Shown piece after piece: positions 51,764 to 63,911 of a stretch of 64,000 nt of DNA. The position numbers and the translations under genes are program-made. The notes under the pieces are model-generated. The model saw only the letters and a list, made by a program, of their open reading frames with translations, had not been told where the DNA came from and made no database searches. Within the stretch, counting starts at the first letter, position 1; each line of letters begins with the position of its first letter. This DNA comes from Mesoplasma photuris ATCC 49581 (lineage in GTDB: Bacteria; Bacillota_I; Bacilli_A; Mycoplasmatales; Mycoplasmataceae), in assembly GCF_000702725.1 (NCBI RefSeq), contig NZ_JNJI01000003.1, forward strand, positions 51,942-115,941. The letters are read 5' to 3'.

Positions 51764-54618
51764 TGCTTATTTTTTTTGTAATCTTCAACTTCTTTAATTA
51801 AGTCTTGAGCAACTAACTTAGAAACTATTTGACGATTTGTTTGTCAAGATTTGTTTGATAAATGATATGAATAAAATGTAATTGCATCAACTAATAAAAT
51901 ACCGATTGGAGCAATTAGAGCAACACCCATTGCCATAAATACAATTCAGAAATTTTCACTAGTTCAAGCCTGATCGCCACTATATCCCATTAATTTGAAT
52001 ACATTATTATTTAAACCAGGAATGAAAGTAACTAATACAATTAAACCAAAAGCTATGAATGAAGCATAAATTAATGGTTTTGAAATTAACATTTTAATAT
52101 GTCTTGAAGATTTTCAGTTTGATAATTTAACTAAGTGAGCAAAAACTAAAGGTGACATTGTTGTTGTAATGAACATAGCTGTTCTACCTAAAGTAATTGC
52201 TTCAGTTTTTTGTTCAAAAGTTTTTCCATCTAGATTTGAAATTCAACCAAAGATATCTCCTGTTGAGACATCTGAAAATTCCATAGCAATGAAGAATGAA
52301 ACTAATGAACCAATCGCTGACATGATCATGATCTTAGAAATTGGGATTAGAAGACCTTTTAATAGACCATTTTTACCCTCAATAGGTTTCAGTTTCATTA
52401 AAGTATTATCTAACGGACCCATACCTATCGCAATTGCTAAACATGATTCAACAATTAAGTTAATAAATAAAATGTTAGTAGCTTCTAAAGGAGAAACATG
52501 AATTATTAATGATAAAACAAAGATTGCCAAAACGTTAGCTAAATTGAATCCCATAATTAAAACTATTGCTCGTTTAATTTTTTGGAATACGTTTCTTCCT
52601 TCATTAACACCTTTCATGATTGTTGCAAAGTTATCATCAGTTAAAATTACATCAGAAGCTTGTTTAGCAACATCAGTACCTGTGATTCCCATTGCAACTC
52701 CAATATCAGCTTTTGAAAGTGATGGAGCATCATTAACTCCATCTCCTGTCATAGATACAATATTTTCACGCTTTTGTAACGCTTCAACAATACGAACTTT
52801 ATGTTCTGGGTTTACACGTGCGAATACTTTAATATTATCAATTACACTTAATAAATCTTCTTCTGACATTTTTTCTAAAACGTTAGAAGACATAACATCA
52901 TATGTTGTATGTGCAAGATTTAATTCTCTTGCAATAGCTAAAGCAGTTACTGCGTGATCACCTGTGATCATAACAACTCTAATTCCAGCAGCATGCGCTT
53001 CTTTAATAGCAAGAACCGCTTCATCTCTAACTGGATCTATCATTGCAACAGCACCAACAAAAATTAAATTAGATTCATATTCTGCTTTTACTTTTGATGG
53101 AGTATCATTATATGCAAACGCAAGAACTCTTAAAGCATCATCACTTAAATGAAGCGCTTCTCTTAATAACTCTTTTTTATGATCATCTGTTAATTGAACT
53201 ATAGTTCCATTTAGATAGATACGATTACATACTTTCAGTAATTGATCAATAGCACCCTTAGTAAACGAAGTATTAACACCGTTAATATTGTTTACTGTTG
53301 TCATTAATTTACGTTCACTATCAAAAGGAACTTCATCAACTCTAGTAAATTTTGTACGGAATTGTTGTTCATCAATGCCCATTAAATCAGCAAAATCAAC
53401 TAATGCTAATTCTGTTGGGTCACCAATTCTTTCATTTCCTTCAGTAACAGAATCATTTGGTAATACTAAAGCTTTTAAGAATAAATCTTTGTGTTCATCT
53501 GATTCTATAAGTTCATATTCTCTAGAAGGCATAATTTTATTATTTATAATTACTTTTTTAACTGTCATTTTATTTTGAGTTAATGTTCCGGTTTTATCTG
53601 AACAAATAACATTTACAGATCCTAAAGTTTCAACTGAAGCTAATTTTTTAACAATCACATTTTCTTTTGCCATTCTTTTTGTTGAGAATGACAGTGTGAT
53701 TGAAACAACAGCAGAAAGTGATTCAGGAATAACCCCAATTGCTAAAGTAATAGCGACCATTAAGTAACTTGCTCATGAAGATGAACCATCTCCTGTAAAG
53801 AACATAGCGACAAACACTAAAACCCCAATTACTGCAGCTGCAGCTGAAATTCAGTAACTGAATGATGCTAATTTTTTCTCTAATGGAGTTTCCATATGAG
53901 CATTTTCATTAACTGTTTTGGCAATCTTACCAATTTCAGTATCTAAAGCAGTTGCAATAACAATACCAATTCCACGACCGGCTGTTGTGAAAGTTGACAT
54001 AAACGCAATATTAGTTTTTTCAGCTAAAATTGATGTTTCTTTTACTGTTCTATGTGTTTTATCAACCGGAACAGATTCACCAGTTAAAATTGATTCATCA
54101 ATCATAAAATCAGATGATTCAATAATTCTTAACTCTGCAGGAACATATTTACCAGCTTCAAGAACAACTATATCTCCAACAACCAATTCTGATGCATCGA
54201 TTTCTTTTTGCATACCATCTCGAATAACTACCGACGTTGGTCGTGATAAAGATTTAAGAGCATCAACAGACTTTCTCGCTTTAACTGTTTGGACCGTTTC
54301 TAAAATTGCATCAATAATAACAATACCGATGATAACTGCAAAATCGATAAAGTCGTGTACTCCATGTATTTCACCACCACTAGCAATAAGTGGTGCAACA
54401 ACTGAAATGATCGCTGCTGCTACTAAAATTAATTGAAGAGGTTCAATTAATGATAATAAGAATGTAATGTATCATGGCTTGTTTTTTGGAGAAGGTAATT
54501 CATTTTTACCATTCTCGATTAATCTTTTTTCAGCTTCAGTTTGAGTTAATCCACTTTTTAAATTTGTTTCAAGCGACTTTTCAATTTCTGAAGGTTTTTT
54601 TGATTCTATGTTATTCAT
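51757..54618 (-). CDS. P-type cation-transporting ATPase (P2 type)
   Basis: 953 residues. Motifs: N-terminal cation-ATPase domain, DESILTGESVPVDK (actuator TGES), GVIPESLSAVV in helix M4, CSDKTGT with phospho-Asp341, KGAIDQLL (nucleotide binding), MITGDHAVTA, TGDGVNDAPSL, and a ten-helix layout. Most like bacterial Ca2+ or Na+/K+-type pumps; M6 has VES where Ca-ATPases usually carry Asp, so the ion is uncertain. The ATG follows the engB stop with no gap. Confidence 0.93.
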
Positions 54619-55218
54619 TTAATTTGATTCTCCTTTATTAACCATTTCAATAAAAATTGAATAAGCTTTTTCAATATTGTCTTTGTTTAGATTCGAAACT
54701 TTTAAAAACCAATCTTCTTCATCAAACAACAAAGTTTGTTTTACTAGTTTTTCGTTTTTAGAAATTTCGTTTCTTTTAAGTTTATCTAATTTTGTTCCCA
54801 CAATGAATACTGGAATGTCATTTTCTTTTAAAAAATTATACATTTCTACATCATCATTTGTTGGTTTGTGTCTTAAATCAACCAACATACATACACCACG
54901 TAAGTTTGGTCGACTTGTTAAATACTCTTCCATCATCTCTCCGAATTTTAGTTTCATATCTAATGAAATTTTAGCATATCCATATCCTGGAGCATCTACA
55001 ATTCTAAATTCATCTTTGTTGATATTAAAGAAATTTAATAATCTTGTCTTACCCGGTGTATTAGCAACCTTAGCAAGTTTGTTTCTATTTGTAATCGAAT
55101 TAATAAAACTGGATTTCCCTACGTTTGATCTACCCACAAAACAAATTTCAGGCATATCATCATCTATTCATCCACTTCTATCAGCTGCTGATTTTACAAA
55201 ATCTGCTTGTTTAATCAT
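54619..55218 (-). CDS. engB: Ribosome-biogenesis GTPase EngB/YsxC
   Basis: 199 residues. CFVGRSNVGKSSFIN (G1), TPGKTRLLNFF (G2), IVDAPGYGYAKI (G3), VGTKLDKLKRNE (G4) and KVSNLN (G5). Assists assembly of the 50S subunit. Start ATG 55218 follows aaaggagaaca. Directly abuts the P-type ATPase start, an unusual operon partner. Confidence 0.94.
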
Positions 55219-55229
55219 TTGTTCTCCTT

Positions 55230-55811
55230 TTAATCAAAACTATTCTTAATATTATTATCAATTAAAAAGTCTTTTAATTTTCAATGATATTTGATTTTTA
55301 TTTGTCCTTGTTGAGATTCTGTTTCTAAATCAACAAAGTTAATTATAATCTTTTTACGTTTATCATCATTTCTTGTATTAATTATATTTGAATTATCAAT
55401 TATTTTATCAATCATTGCTAATTTGTTATTTTTAAAAATAATGATAGCTCCATTAGCTATTTTTAAAATATATACATCGAATACGATTGCACTAGCAATA
55501 TAGATAATCATAATTATTGAAAATACTAGTGAATAAGTATCAATCTTAGCATTATCAAAATTTACTGCAATAATTCCAAATAAGATGACTAGAATTACGA
55601 ATAAAATTGGCATTATAATAAAAACAAATGCATAAATTAAATTAATGATTGTTTTATTTTTATAAATATTCACATCTTGTTTTTCAAACTTCATTAATTT
55701 TAAAATATTTTTGATCAGACCATAAGATAAATACAAGTTTAATGCAAAAATTAAAATTGATAAAACAAATCCAGAAATTGTTGTTGCTTGGTGCACACTT
55801 GTAAATAACAT
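55230..55811 (-). CDS. Hypothetical four-span membrane protein
   Basis: 193 residues with four hydrophobic segments (residues about 10-30, 55-80, 90-112 and a weaker last one), then a basic C-terminal domain read through one TGA(Trp). Starts immediately after the stop of the PH-like protein gene (55812), so both come from one operon. No family recognised. Confidence 0.7.
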
Positions 55812-56438
55812 TTAATTCCTCATTTCTAATATTTTTTCTAAAACCATAATCATTTTAGGTTTTTTTGAAATAATACGATATATTTCATCAGAAGTTCTAA
55901 TAATGTATCCTTTATAATTTATTTTTTGAAAAGTAACAATAGAAACTCCAATACTTTTGATTTTATCTATATGTAATTGCTTATATTCACCCTTATTCTC
56001 AAACATAATTCTTCGATTAGTTAAAAATATAATTCCATCATAAGCAATCTTTCTTTTATCGTTTTTTTCAATTTTATAATTTTCTTTAAAACTCGTGAAA
56101 TCTTCCATTTCATAATAAGCATCAATTCGATCAATACTCTTGATTCCTGATTTTCTGATTTCTTTTTTACTTAATTTATCAATGATTGTTTGAGCTTCAT
56201 CATCAATGAAGAAAATTTGTTCACCTTCTGGTAATTCTAAATCGACTTCTATTGGTTTAAGTAAATTTTCTAATTCTGATTTCTTTTTTAATAAATTTCA
56301 TTCATTACGATATTCATCTCTAACTTTTTTGTATGGAGTGTGTGTCTTTTGATATTTGTAAGCTAAAATACTTACAATCATTATAATGATTAAATAAATT
56401 GAACCAAATACAATTAACGCTATTCAACCAAGACTCAT
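55812..56438 (-). CDS. Membrane-anchored protein with bacterial PH-like domain
   Basis: 208 residues. N-terminal membrane helix (LGWIALIVFGSIYLIIIMIV), coiled-coil linker, acidic stretch, and C-terminal YDGIIFLTNRRIMFENKGEYKQLHIDKIKSIGV, which has the pattern of bPH/YdbS-type PH domains (a TNRRI turn then an I-x-SI strand). A common ATG inside the gene at 56108 gives only the PH part. Function unknown; part of the same operon as the next two genes. Confidence 0.7.
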
Positions 56439-56441
56439 TAA

Positions 56442-57137
56442 CTATTCCTCTTCATCAATATCGTCTTGTTCTCAAAAGTTTAACATTGTGATCAGTGCTT
56501 GAGCTTCATTGATTAGTTTGAAGTATTCTTGAGTTGTTTGGTCATTAATTTCTTCTTCTAAACCAAACATATTGAATAACAATTCACTTCCTTCAATTAA
56601 ATCTTGAATTGTTTTTTCTTCTGACATAATGTTGATTACTTTTTTAAATTCTTCAGAGTTAGATAATTCGTGATCAATAGCTGGTTTAATTGATACATAT
56701 AAGTCATTAACTTTTTTAATAATTAAATCTTTATATAAATCAAAGATTATTTCTTCGTCGTTTTTAATTTCTTTTTTTGCAATCATATCTTCTAAAGTTG
56801 CTGCATAAGAAATTAATTCACCATTTGTTTTTAAATTATTTGCAAGTGTTGTTGCTAAATCTAAATATGATATTAATTTAACTCTGTCAACATCAATTAA
56901 ATTCAAAATTTCAGGTCTTAATGTTTTTTCTAAATCATCTAATTGATTAACTAACTGATCAAATGCATTTAAATCATCAACTTCACTAAATTTATCTAAC
57001 AAAATAGTTAATTTTTGTACATTACTTTTTTCTTGAATTAATTCTTCTTCTAATAGTTCTAAATTAGCAATCACCAATGCTAAACCAGGTTCAAAAAATC
57101 CTAATTCAATTTCGTTATTATTGTTATCTTTGCTCAT
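56442..57137 (-). CDS. Hypothetical acidic helical protein
   Basis: 231 residues, very acidic (ends EQDDIDEEE), helical, with FFEPGLALVIANLELLEEEL near the N-terminus and a TGA(Trp) close to the end. No membrane segment or family. First gene of the minus-strand run with the PH-like protein; start follows taggagaattatt. Confidence 0.72.
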
Positions 57138-57225
57138 AATAATTCTCCTAAGTTAATATATAAATTATACATTATTACACATAAGATTATTTATTATATA
57201 ATCTATTTAGAAAATAGGTGAAACC

Positions 57226-57918
57226 ATGATTGAAGTTTATAAATTACCAACATATAAAGAGCAGGATTTTAAACAATTAAATCATGTACTTCCTTGATGA
57301 GAAAAAGAGTTAAATAAATATATTAAAAAGAATAAAAATTGAATGAGGAAATTTAAAATTAATCCTGATGATCACATTCCTTTTAATAATATTGAAGAGG
57401 TAACTTACTCAAAGGCTTTCAAATCTATTAATAACTATTTAAATTTTGCAACTCCTAAAATAGAACAAATTAAAAGTGATGCAAAATTAATGAAAAAATT
57501 CGGAAAAATGATTACAGATTACATGACTCTTTTGGGATTTTTACATGGTATTTTATTAATTATTGAATTTTATAATGATTTAGATAAAGAGCCAATCGCT
57601 GATCGAAAAAAACATATTCTTAAAATGGCAAACACAAAAAATTTGTTTTTCTTCAATAGATACAAAACTGAAATATATAAAATATATCCTGAACATAAAA
57701 TTTTGAATGATATATTTAATTCATTAGTAGAAAAAGAAGATTATTTATTGGAATTTAAAGTTTTTGTAATAGCTATTACAAAATATTTCACAAAACTAAA
57801 GAAAACAAAAGAAATCAGTCAAGAACAAATTATGCAAATTGTTTATTTATCATATTTAATCATTTCTTTTAATCAATCTTACAATTATTTAGTCAAAACT
57901 TTATTGTATAGAATTTAA
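57226..57918 (+). CDS. Hypothetical basic helical protein
   Basis: 230 residues. N-terminal part contains HVLPWWEKELNKYI (Trp from TGA). The rest is Lys/Ile/Phe-rich and helical, without clear membrane segments. Start ATG 57226 follows a weak aggtgaaacc. Divergent from the acidic gene at 57137 and closed by a bidirectional terminator. No family recognised. Confidence 0.68.
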
Positions 57919-57953
57919 CAAATAAAAATTACCTTAAAGGTAATTTTTATTTG
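57917..57953. terminator. Bidirectional intrinsic terminator
   Basis: AAATAAAAATTACCTT followed directly by its near complement; long AT stem between convergent genes. Confidence 0.75.
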
Positions 57954-58459
57954 TTCTTTATTTTTTTCTTTGCATGTTTTACTTCAGTTAAAGTTATATA
58001 AATAACAAATCAAACAATGACAAAACTTGTTGTATCAAAAACGATTGAAACTATCGTAGCTATTTCTGATCCTAATTGATTTTCCATCATTGGGAATAAA
58101 AATAGTAAACTTAAAATACTTAATATTAAACCAATTAAACCAAATACGAAACTTGTAAAGTCTAACTTGTTTCCTAATTTTTCTTTTTTAGAAATTTCAA
58201 TATTTTTTAACTTTTTTTGATTAATCAAATACTTACTTAAATAGAAAGCACCGATTGCTAATCCAGCTGATATCGTATCTAAAACAACTGTTGCGATTGT
58301 AAAATTCTCTGATAAAAGAATATTAACTTCTCCTCAAATGTTGTCTTTTAATGCAAAAATACTCATCATTCCACATATAACACCAGCAAAACCAAATAAT
58401 CCACTAAATGCTTCTAGAATGATTAATTGTGTTAATTTATTAATTTTAATTTTTTTCAT
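57947..58459 (-). CDS. Hypothetical four-helix membrane protein
   Basis: 170 residues with four membrane segments and a Lys-rich loop between the second and third (NQKKLKNIEISKKEKLGNK). Ends KHAKKKIKNK. No recognised family. It lies just downstream of aspS but after that operon's terminator. Confidence 0.7.
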
Positions 58460-58496
58460 ATAAACATTATAACATTTTAATTACGCAATTTACAAA

Positions 58497-58520
58497 TGAA
58501 AAATAGCCTAAAGCTATTTT
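58497..58520 (-). terminator. Intrinsic terminator of the hisS-aspS operon
   Basis: AAATAGC, 5-base loop, GCTATTT; T-rich tail on the minus strand; overlaps the aspS stop codon. Confidence 0.75.
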
Positions 58521-60238
58521 ACTGTTTTGATATTCAATTCACTCAATTGAGCATCAGTTACAAAATCAGGAGCGCCATTCATCGGATCAATTCCTGAAGC
58601 ATTTTTAGGGAATGCTATCACATCTCTAATAGAATCACTTCCTGTTAAGATCATTGATAAACGATCCATTCCAATAGCTAAACCAGAGTGATATGGTGCA
58701 CCATATTTATACGCATTCATAAATCAACCAAAGTTTTCATCAACTTGTTCTTTAGTTAATTCAATCGCTTCAAACATTCTTTTTTGAATTTTTGGATCAG
58801 TAATTCTTTGTGATCCTCCACCTAATTCAAAACCATTTAAAACAATATCATAAGCGTAAGCTTTAGCATTTTCTTTATTAACTTCAAAATCATTAACCGA
58901 TTCTGGTAGGGGCATTGTAAATGGATGGTGGGCAGCCATATATCTGTTTTCTTCTTCACTAAACTCAAATAGTGGGAATTCAGTTACTCATAGAGCTTTA
59001 TATTCATTTGGATTAGCTAATTCAAAAATATTAGCTAAAGCAATACGAACAGCTCCCATCGCTTGAGAAATTACTGAATATTTACCATGATTGACTAATA
59101 ATGTTCCTGCGTCTTTGATTTCAAACTCTTTTAATAAAGCTGTTTTTTCATTATCACTTAGTTGACTAGCAATTGATCCTGATCAAACTCCATTTTCAAA
59201 TTTTGCAAAACCGACTCCATTAATAGAATTTTGTTTGGCAGCTTCATTGATCAATTCAATTTGTGATTTATTTAAAATTTTATCAATCATAATTCCACGA
59301 ATTGAATCATCAACATTGGCTAACATTTTAACTTCAGTATCTTTAAAAATACTATTTAATGTATGAATTTTTAAATCATATCTTAAATCGGGTTTATCAA
59401 TTCCATAAAATTCAATCGCATCACTATATGATAATCTTAATAGTGGTCCTTCAAATTCAACACCTTTGATTTCTGATAAAACTTTTTTAATCATTGCTTC
59501 TACTAATAACATTACGTCTTCACCAATTGCAAATGACATTTCTAAATCTAATTGAGTAAATTCTAATTGACGATCAGCTCTTAAATTTTCATCTCTAAAA
59601 CATCTAGCAATTTGATAGTATTTATCAATACCTGAAATCATGAATAATTGTTTATACAATTGTGGTGATTGAGGTAATGCATAAAATTTATTTTTATTTA
59701 ATCTTGATGGAACTAGAAAATCTCTAGCACCTTCTGGAGTTGATTTACCAAAAATTGGTGTTTCAATTTCTAAGAAACTTTCTGCTTCTAAAAAGTTACG
59801 AACAATATGATTAATTTTTGATCTTGTGATCAATTTGTTTTGCATTTCAGGACGTCTTAAATCTAAATAACGATATGTCATTCTAGTATCTTCTCCAGAA
59901 TCAATACCGTTTTCTATTAAAAATGGAGTTAATTCTGATTTATTAATTATTTTTATTTGAGAAACTTGAATTTCAATTTCCCCTGTTGATAAGTCTAAAT
60001 TTTTTGATTTACGTTCGATAACAATTCCTTCAACCTCTATTACGTATTCTGTTTTAATATTTTCCATTAAAACAGCATTTTCTTCACCGATAATTAGTTG
60101 AGTAATTCCATATCTATCTCTTAAATCAACAAAGTTCATTGCTCCCATTTTACGAATTTTACGAACTCATCCTTGAAGTAAAACTGATTGTCCTACATTA
60201 GATAAATTTAGTTCACCACATGTGTGTGTTCTTTTCAT
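58514..60238 (-). CDS. aspS: Aspartyl-tRNA synthetase
   Basis: 574 residues, bacterial type. [22 protein letters not shown] (OB anticodon domain), motif 2 [23 protein letters not shown], the bacterial insertion domain, HHPFTMP, and motif 3 GLAIGMDRL. The ATG overlaps the hisS stop (TAATG). An Asn-tRNA-forming GatCAB route cannot be judged from here. Confidence 0.96.
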
Positions 60239-61494
60239 TATTTGTCACCTTTAATTTTTTCTATAAGTTGATCAATTGATGCTTCAATTGATGTTTTTGT
60301 TTCTAAATTTTTAATTGTAATTACTCTTGAATCAAACTCTTGATCACCTAAGATAATCACATTCTTTGCATTATTTTTTTCAGCTTGTTTAAAAGCTGAT
60401 TTCATAGACCTATTCATATAATCAGTATCAATTGAATATCCATTTTCAACTAACGTATTCATAACTTCTAAATTTAATTTCATACCTTTTTCAGATAAAG
60501 CAATTGTATAGAAATCAATTTGATCATTTTCTACTAAATTGTTTTTATTTTCTTTTAATATAATGATTAATCTTTCTAAACCAATTGCAAATCCTGCTGC
60601 TGGTAAATTGGGTCCACCTAATTCTGAAACTAAATTGTTATATCTTCCTCCGGCGATCACAGTTTGTTGACCACCAAGAGATTCATCTAAATATTTTAAT
60701 TCAAAAATGAATCCTGTATAGTAATCTAAACCACGAACAAGTTGTTTATCAACAACTATTTTCATTCCCATATTCTTTAATTCTTCAATTAAGATATCGT
60801 ATTTAACTTTATCTTCTTTAGTTAAGAAATCAGTCATATCTGGAACATCATTAAATTTGTTTCCATCAATTTTACAATCCAATACTCTTAAAGCATTTTT
60901 TTCAAGTCTTAATGAACAATCACTACATAAATCAAAATTAGATAAGTATGCCTTTAAAACTTTAATGTATTCAATTCTTTGTTCTCCAGTCACTAAATAA
61001 TTTAAATTAATTTGAGTTTTATCTCAAAGATTTAAATCTTTCATAATAGTATTAGCAACATTAACAACTTCAATATCTTGATAAATACTATCTGGACCAA
61101 AAACTTCTAATCCTAATTGATGGAATTGACGATAACGTCCAACTTGTGGTCTTTCGTATCTAAACATTGGTCCAATATAAAAAGTTTTAAAGGGAATTGT
61201 TTCAGGAGCAAATAATTTATTTTCAATAACCGCTCTAACCGCTGATGCAGTACCTTCTGGTCTTAAAACAAATTTTCTTCCTTTTTTATCAATTAATTCA
61301 TACATTTCTTTTGAAACAATATCAGATGAATCTCCAACACTTCTAACAAATAAATCCATTGATTCGAAAATCGGTGTAAACATCTCTGTATAATTAAATT
61401 TTGCTAAAATATTACGCAATTTATCTTGTAATGCGCTTCATTGTTTAGCTTCTTGATTATATATATCTTGAGTTCCTCTTGGTTTTTGAATCAT
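60238..61494 (-). CDS. hisS: Histidyl-tRNA synthetase
   Basis: 418 residues. IQKPRGTQDIY at the start, FVLRPEGTASAVRA (motif 2 region), RYERPQVGRYRQFHQLGLEVFG, QLVRGLDYYTGFIFEL, GGRYNNLVSELGGP and FAIGLERL (motif 3), then the anticodon-binding domain. Heads the hisS-aspS operon; a TATAAT at 61520-61525 on the minus strand is a likely -10. Start follows aaggaagtgtaaat. Confidence 0.96.
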
Positions 61495-61529
61495 ATTTAC
61501 ACTTCCTTATATCTTTTTAATTATATAAC

Positions 61530-61555
61530 AAAAACAGGACTAATTAGTCCTGTTT
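61530..61555 (-). terminator. Perfect 26-bp palindrome, terminator of relA
   Basis: AAAACAGGACTAA and its exact complement with no spacer; on the minus strand a T-run follows. It overlaps the relA stop codon. Confidence 0.8.
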
Positions 61556-63841
61556 TCTCTTCATTCCTCTATCAACATCAATAATAGATGGTATTGATTT
61601 AATTGCGGAGATAATTTGATTTAATTGTTCGCTATTAGTTACTTTAATAGTTAATTCCCCACTTGCCATTAATGTTTTTTCATCAGTTGATAAGTTAGCA
61701 TTAATTGTTGAAGCTTTTAAAGAAGTAAGTACTTTACTTACATCATAAATTAAATTAGGTCTATCTGTTGCGTAGTATTTAATTTTAGTTGAATATGAAT
61801 GTGATTCAGTAACTGCTGAATTTCATTGTACATTAATAATTCTTTCTCCAGTTTTATTAATATTAATACATTCAGATAAATGCACTTTAATTCCATTACC
61901 TTTAGATACATAACCGACAACAGGTTCATAAGGAATTGGCATACAGCAACTTGCTAATTCAGTTTTGATGTTTGTAATACCATCAATAACAATATCATTT
62001 TTATTATCAAAATTACGAACTACTTTTGTTTTAATTGATTCAAGTGCTTCATCATCTTTTGAAAAATTGTGATCAATATAAACTAAATCACATGCTTCAG
62101 AAATTGTATATTCACCTTTTGCTTGCGCTAATAAAAATTCTTCAAGGTTTGTATATCCTAATGATTTAACTGATTCTAAAATTTCTTCATCACTCTTACG
62201 TTTTCATCGCAATTCTTTTTGATTGATGTATGAATTGATTGTATTTTCAGCTTTTTTAGCAATTGCTTTATTCTCTTCTTTTTTATTAGTAATATTACTT
62301 TCGTTCATTTTGGCTGTTAAATACTTCTTAATTCTGTTTTTAGCAGAAGTTGATTTAACAATTTTTAATCACTCGTGAGTTGGTGCTTGTTTTGATGAAG
62401 TTTTAATTTCTACAATTTGACCAGATTTTAAAACTGTGTTGATTGGTGAAAAGGCTCCATCTATTTTTGCACCAATTGTTTTTTCACCAAGTTCACTATG
62501 AATACTATAAGCAAAGTCTAAAACAGTTGAACCATATGGTAATGTTTTTACAGCTCCCGCTGGTGTTAAAACATAAATCGAAGCTGTAAACAAATCATCT
62601 TTCAATGCTTGTTCAATTTCTTTTCCTTTTGATCCATTTTCAGATTTTGCTGATTGTTGATCAAGTTCTAAAATATGTTGAAATACATCAACTCTTTCAT
62701 CAATTTCTTTTTGACGTTTAGCAATGTCAACAACTTCTCCTTCTTTATATCTTCAATGAGCGGCAGCCCCTGATTCAGCAATTCTATCCATTTCTTCAGT
62801 TCTAATTTGAACTTCAAAAATATTACCATCTTTATCAACTAAAGTTGTGTGTAATGATTGATAAACGTTATTTTTAGGAGTAGCTATGTAGTCTTTAAAT
62901 CTTCCACCAACCGGTGTATATTTTTGATGTAAAAATCCCAAAACTTTATAGCAATCATCTATAGATTTTGTAATAATTCTAATTGCAAGTAAGTCAGTGA
63001 TTTCATCAAACGATTTACCAATCATATTCATTTTTCTGTAAATAGAATAAACTGTTTTTGGTCGTCCAAACATATTCAATAATTTAATATGTTTTTCTTT
63101 TCTTAAGTAAAGATCCATTTCTTGAATTAAATTACCAATATAGATTTCACGTTCTTCTTTATCTTTTTTAAGTTTATTTTCGATGTTTTGATATTGAAGT
63201 GGTTCTAAAACTTCAAATGACATATCTTCTAATAAAGATTTTGCATTTTTCATACCAAGTCTATGAGCAATTGCTGAATATATTTCTAATGTTTCTTTAG
63301 AAATAACTTCACGTTTTTCTTTTGGTAAATTATTAATTGTTAGCATATTATGTAATCTATCTGCAATTTTGATAATAATTACCCTAATATCTTTAGCCAT
63401 TGATAAATAAAGTTTTCTTAAATATTCAGATTTAAGTTGTTCTCTATTTTCTTTTGCAAAATAACTAACTTTAGTAACTGATTCAACCAAGTTAGCTACT
63501 TCTTCTCCAAAAATAGATTCAAGCTCTTTTGTTGTTACGGGAGTATCTTCAACAATGTCATGTAATAAACCAGCGATGATAGTTTTAGGACCCATTTGCA
63601 TTTGTGCTAAAAAATAAGCAGTTGAAAGTGGATGATAAATATATGGGTCACCATTTTTTCTTCATTGACCACTATGCAATTTTTCTGCATAATCATATGC
63701 ATCTTTAATTTCTTTTAATTCTTTCTTATTAGAAATATAATTTCTTAATTCATTTTCTAGTTCTGAGTATTGTTTTATTTCAACAATCTCTAATTTATTA
63801 CGTCTAACTCTATTTTTTTTAATATAAGGTATTGTTGCCAT
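61544..63841 (-). CDS. relA: Bifunctional (p)ppGpp synthetase/hydrolase
   Basis: 765 residues. HD hydrolase domain (YHPLSTAYFLAQM, LLHDIVEDT, IKIADRLHNM), synthetase domain (GRPKTVYSIYRKM, TDLLAIRIIT, FKDYIATPKNNVYQSLHTT), TGS domain (VLTPAGAVKTLPYGSTVLDFAYSIH), a zinc-finger-like CC pair in ELASCCMPIPYE, and a C-terminal ACT domain. Controls the stringent response. HD residues look intact, so both activities are plausible. A -10 TATAAT (63862-63867) and -35 TTGTTT (63886-63891) place the promoter inside the upstream apt terminator. Confidence 0.95.
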
Positions 63842-63880
63842 AATTAATCTCCTTTTACTAAATTATAACCTTTAATTGGT

Positions 63881-63908
63881 AAAAAAAACAAAGGCAAAAG
63901 CCTTTGTT
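63881..63908 (-). terminator. Intrinsic terminator of apt
   Basis: AACAAAGGC, AAAA loop, GCCTTTGTT, with a long T-run on the minus strand. Confidence 0.85.
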
Positions 63909-63911
63909 ATG

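Noticed and set aside
52169..53578. Open frames on the plus strand inside the P-type ATPase
   Set aside because: They are antisense shadows of a strongly conserved coding gene and lack ribosome-binding sites.
54677..55249. 190-codon plus-strand frame over engB
   Set aside because: Antisense to engB, whose G1-G5 motifs are unambiguous.
658..63841. Many genes appear broken into short pieces by TGA
   Set aside because: The TGA codons fall at Trp-like positions in conserved families (valS, tkt, ruvB, comEC), so the code uses UGA for Trp and the genes are intact.
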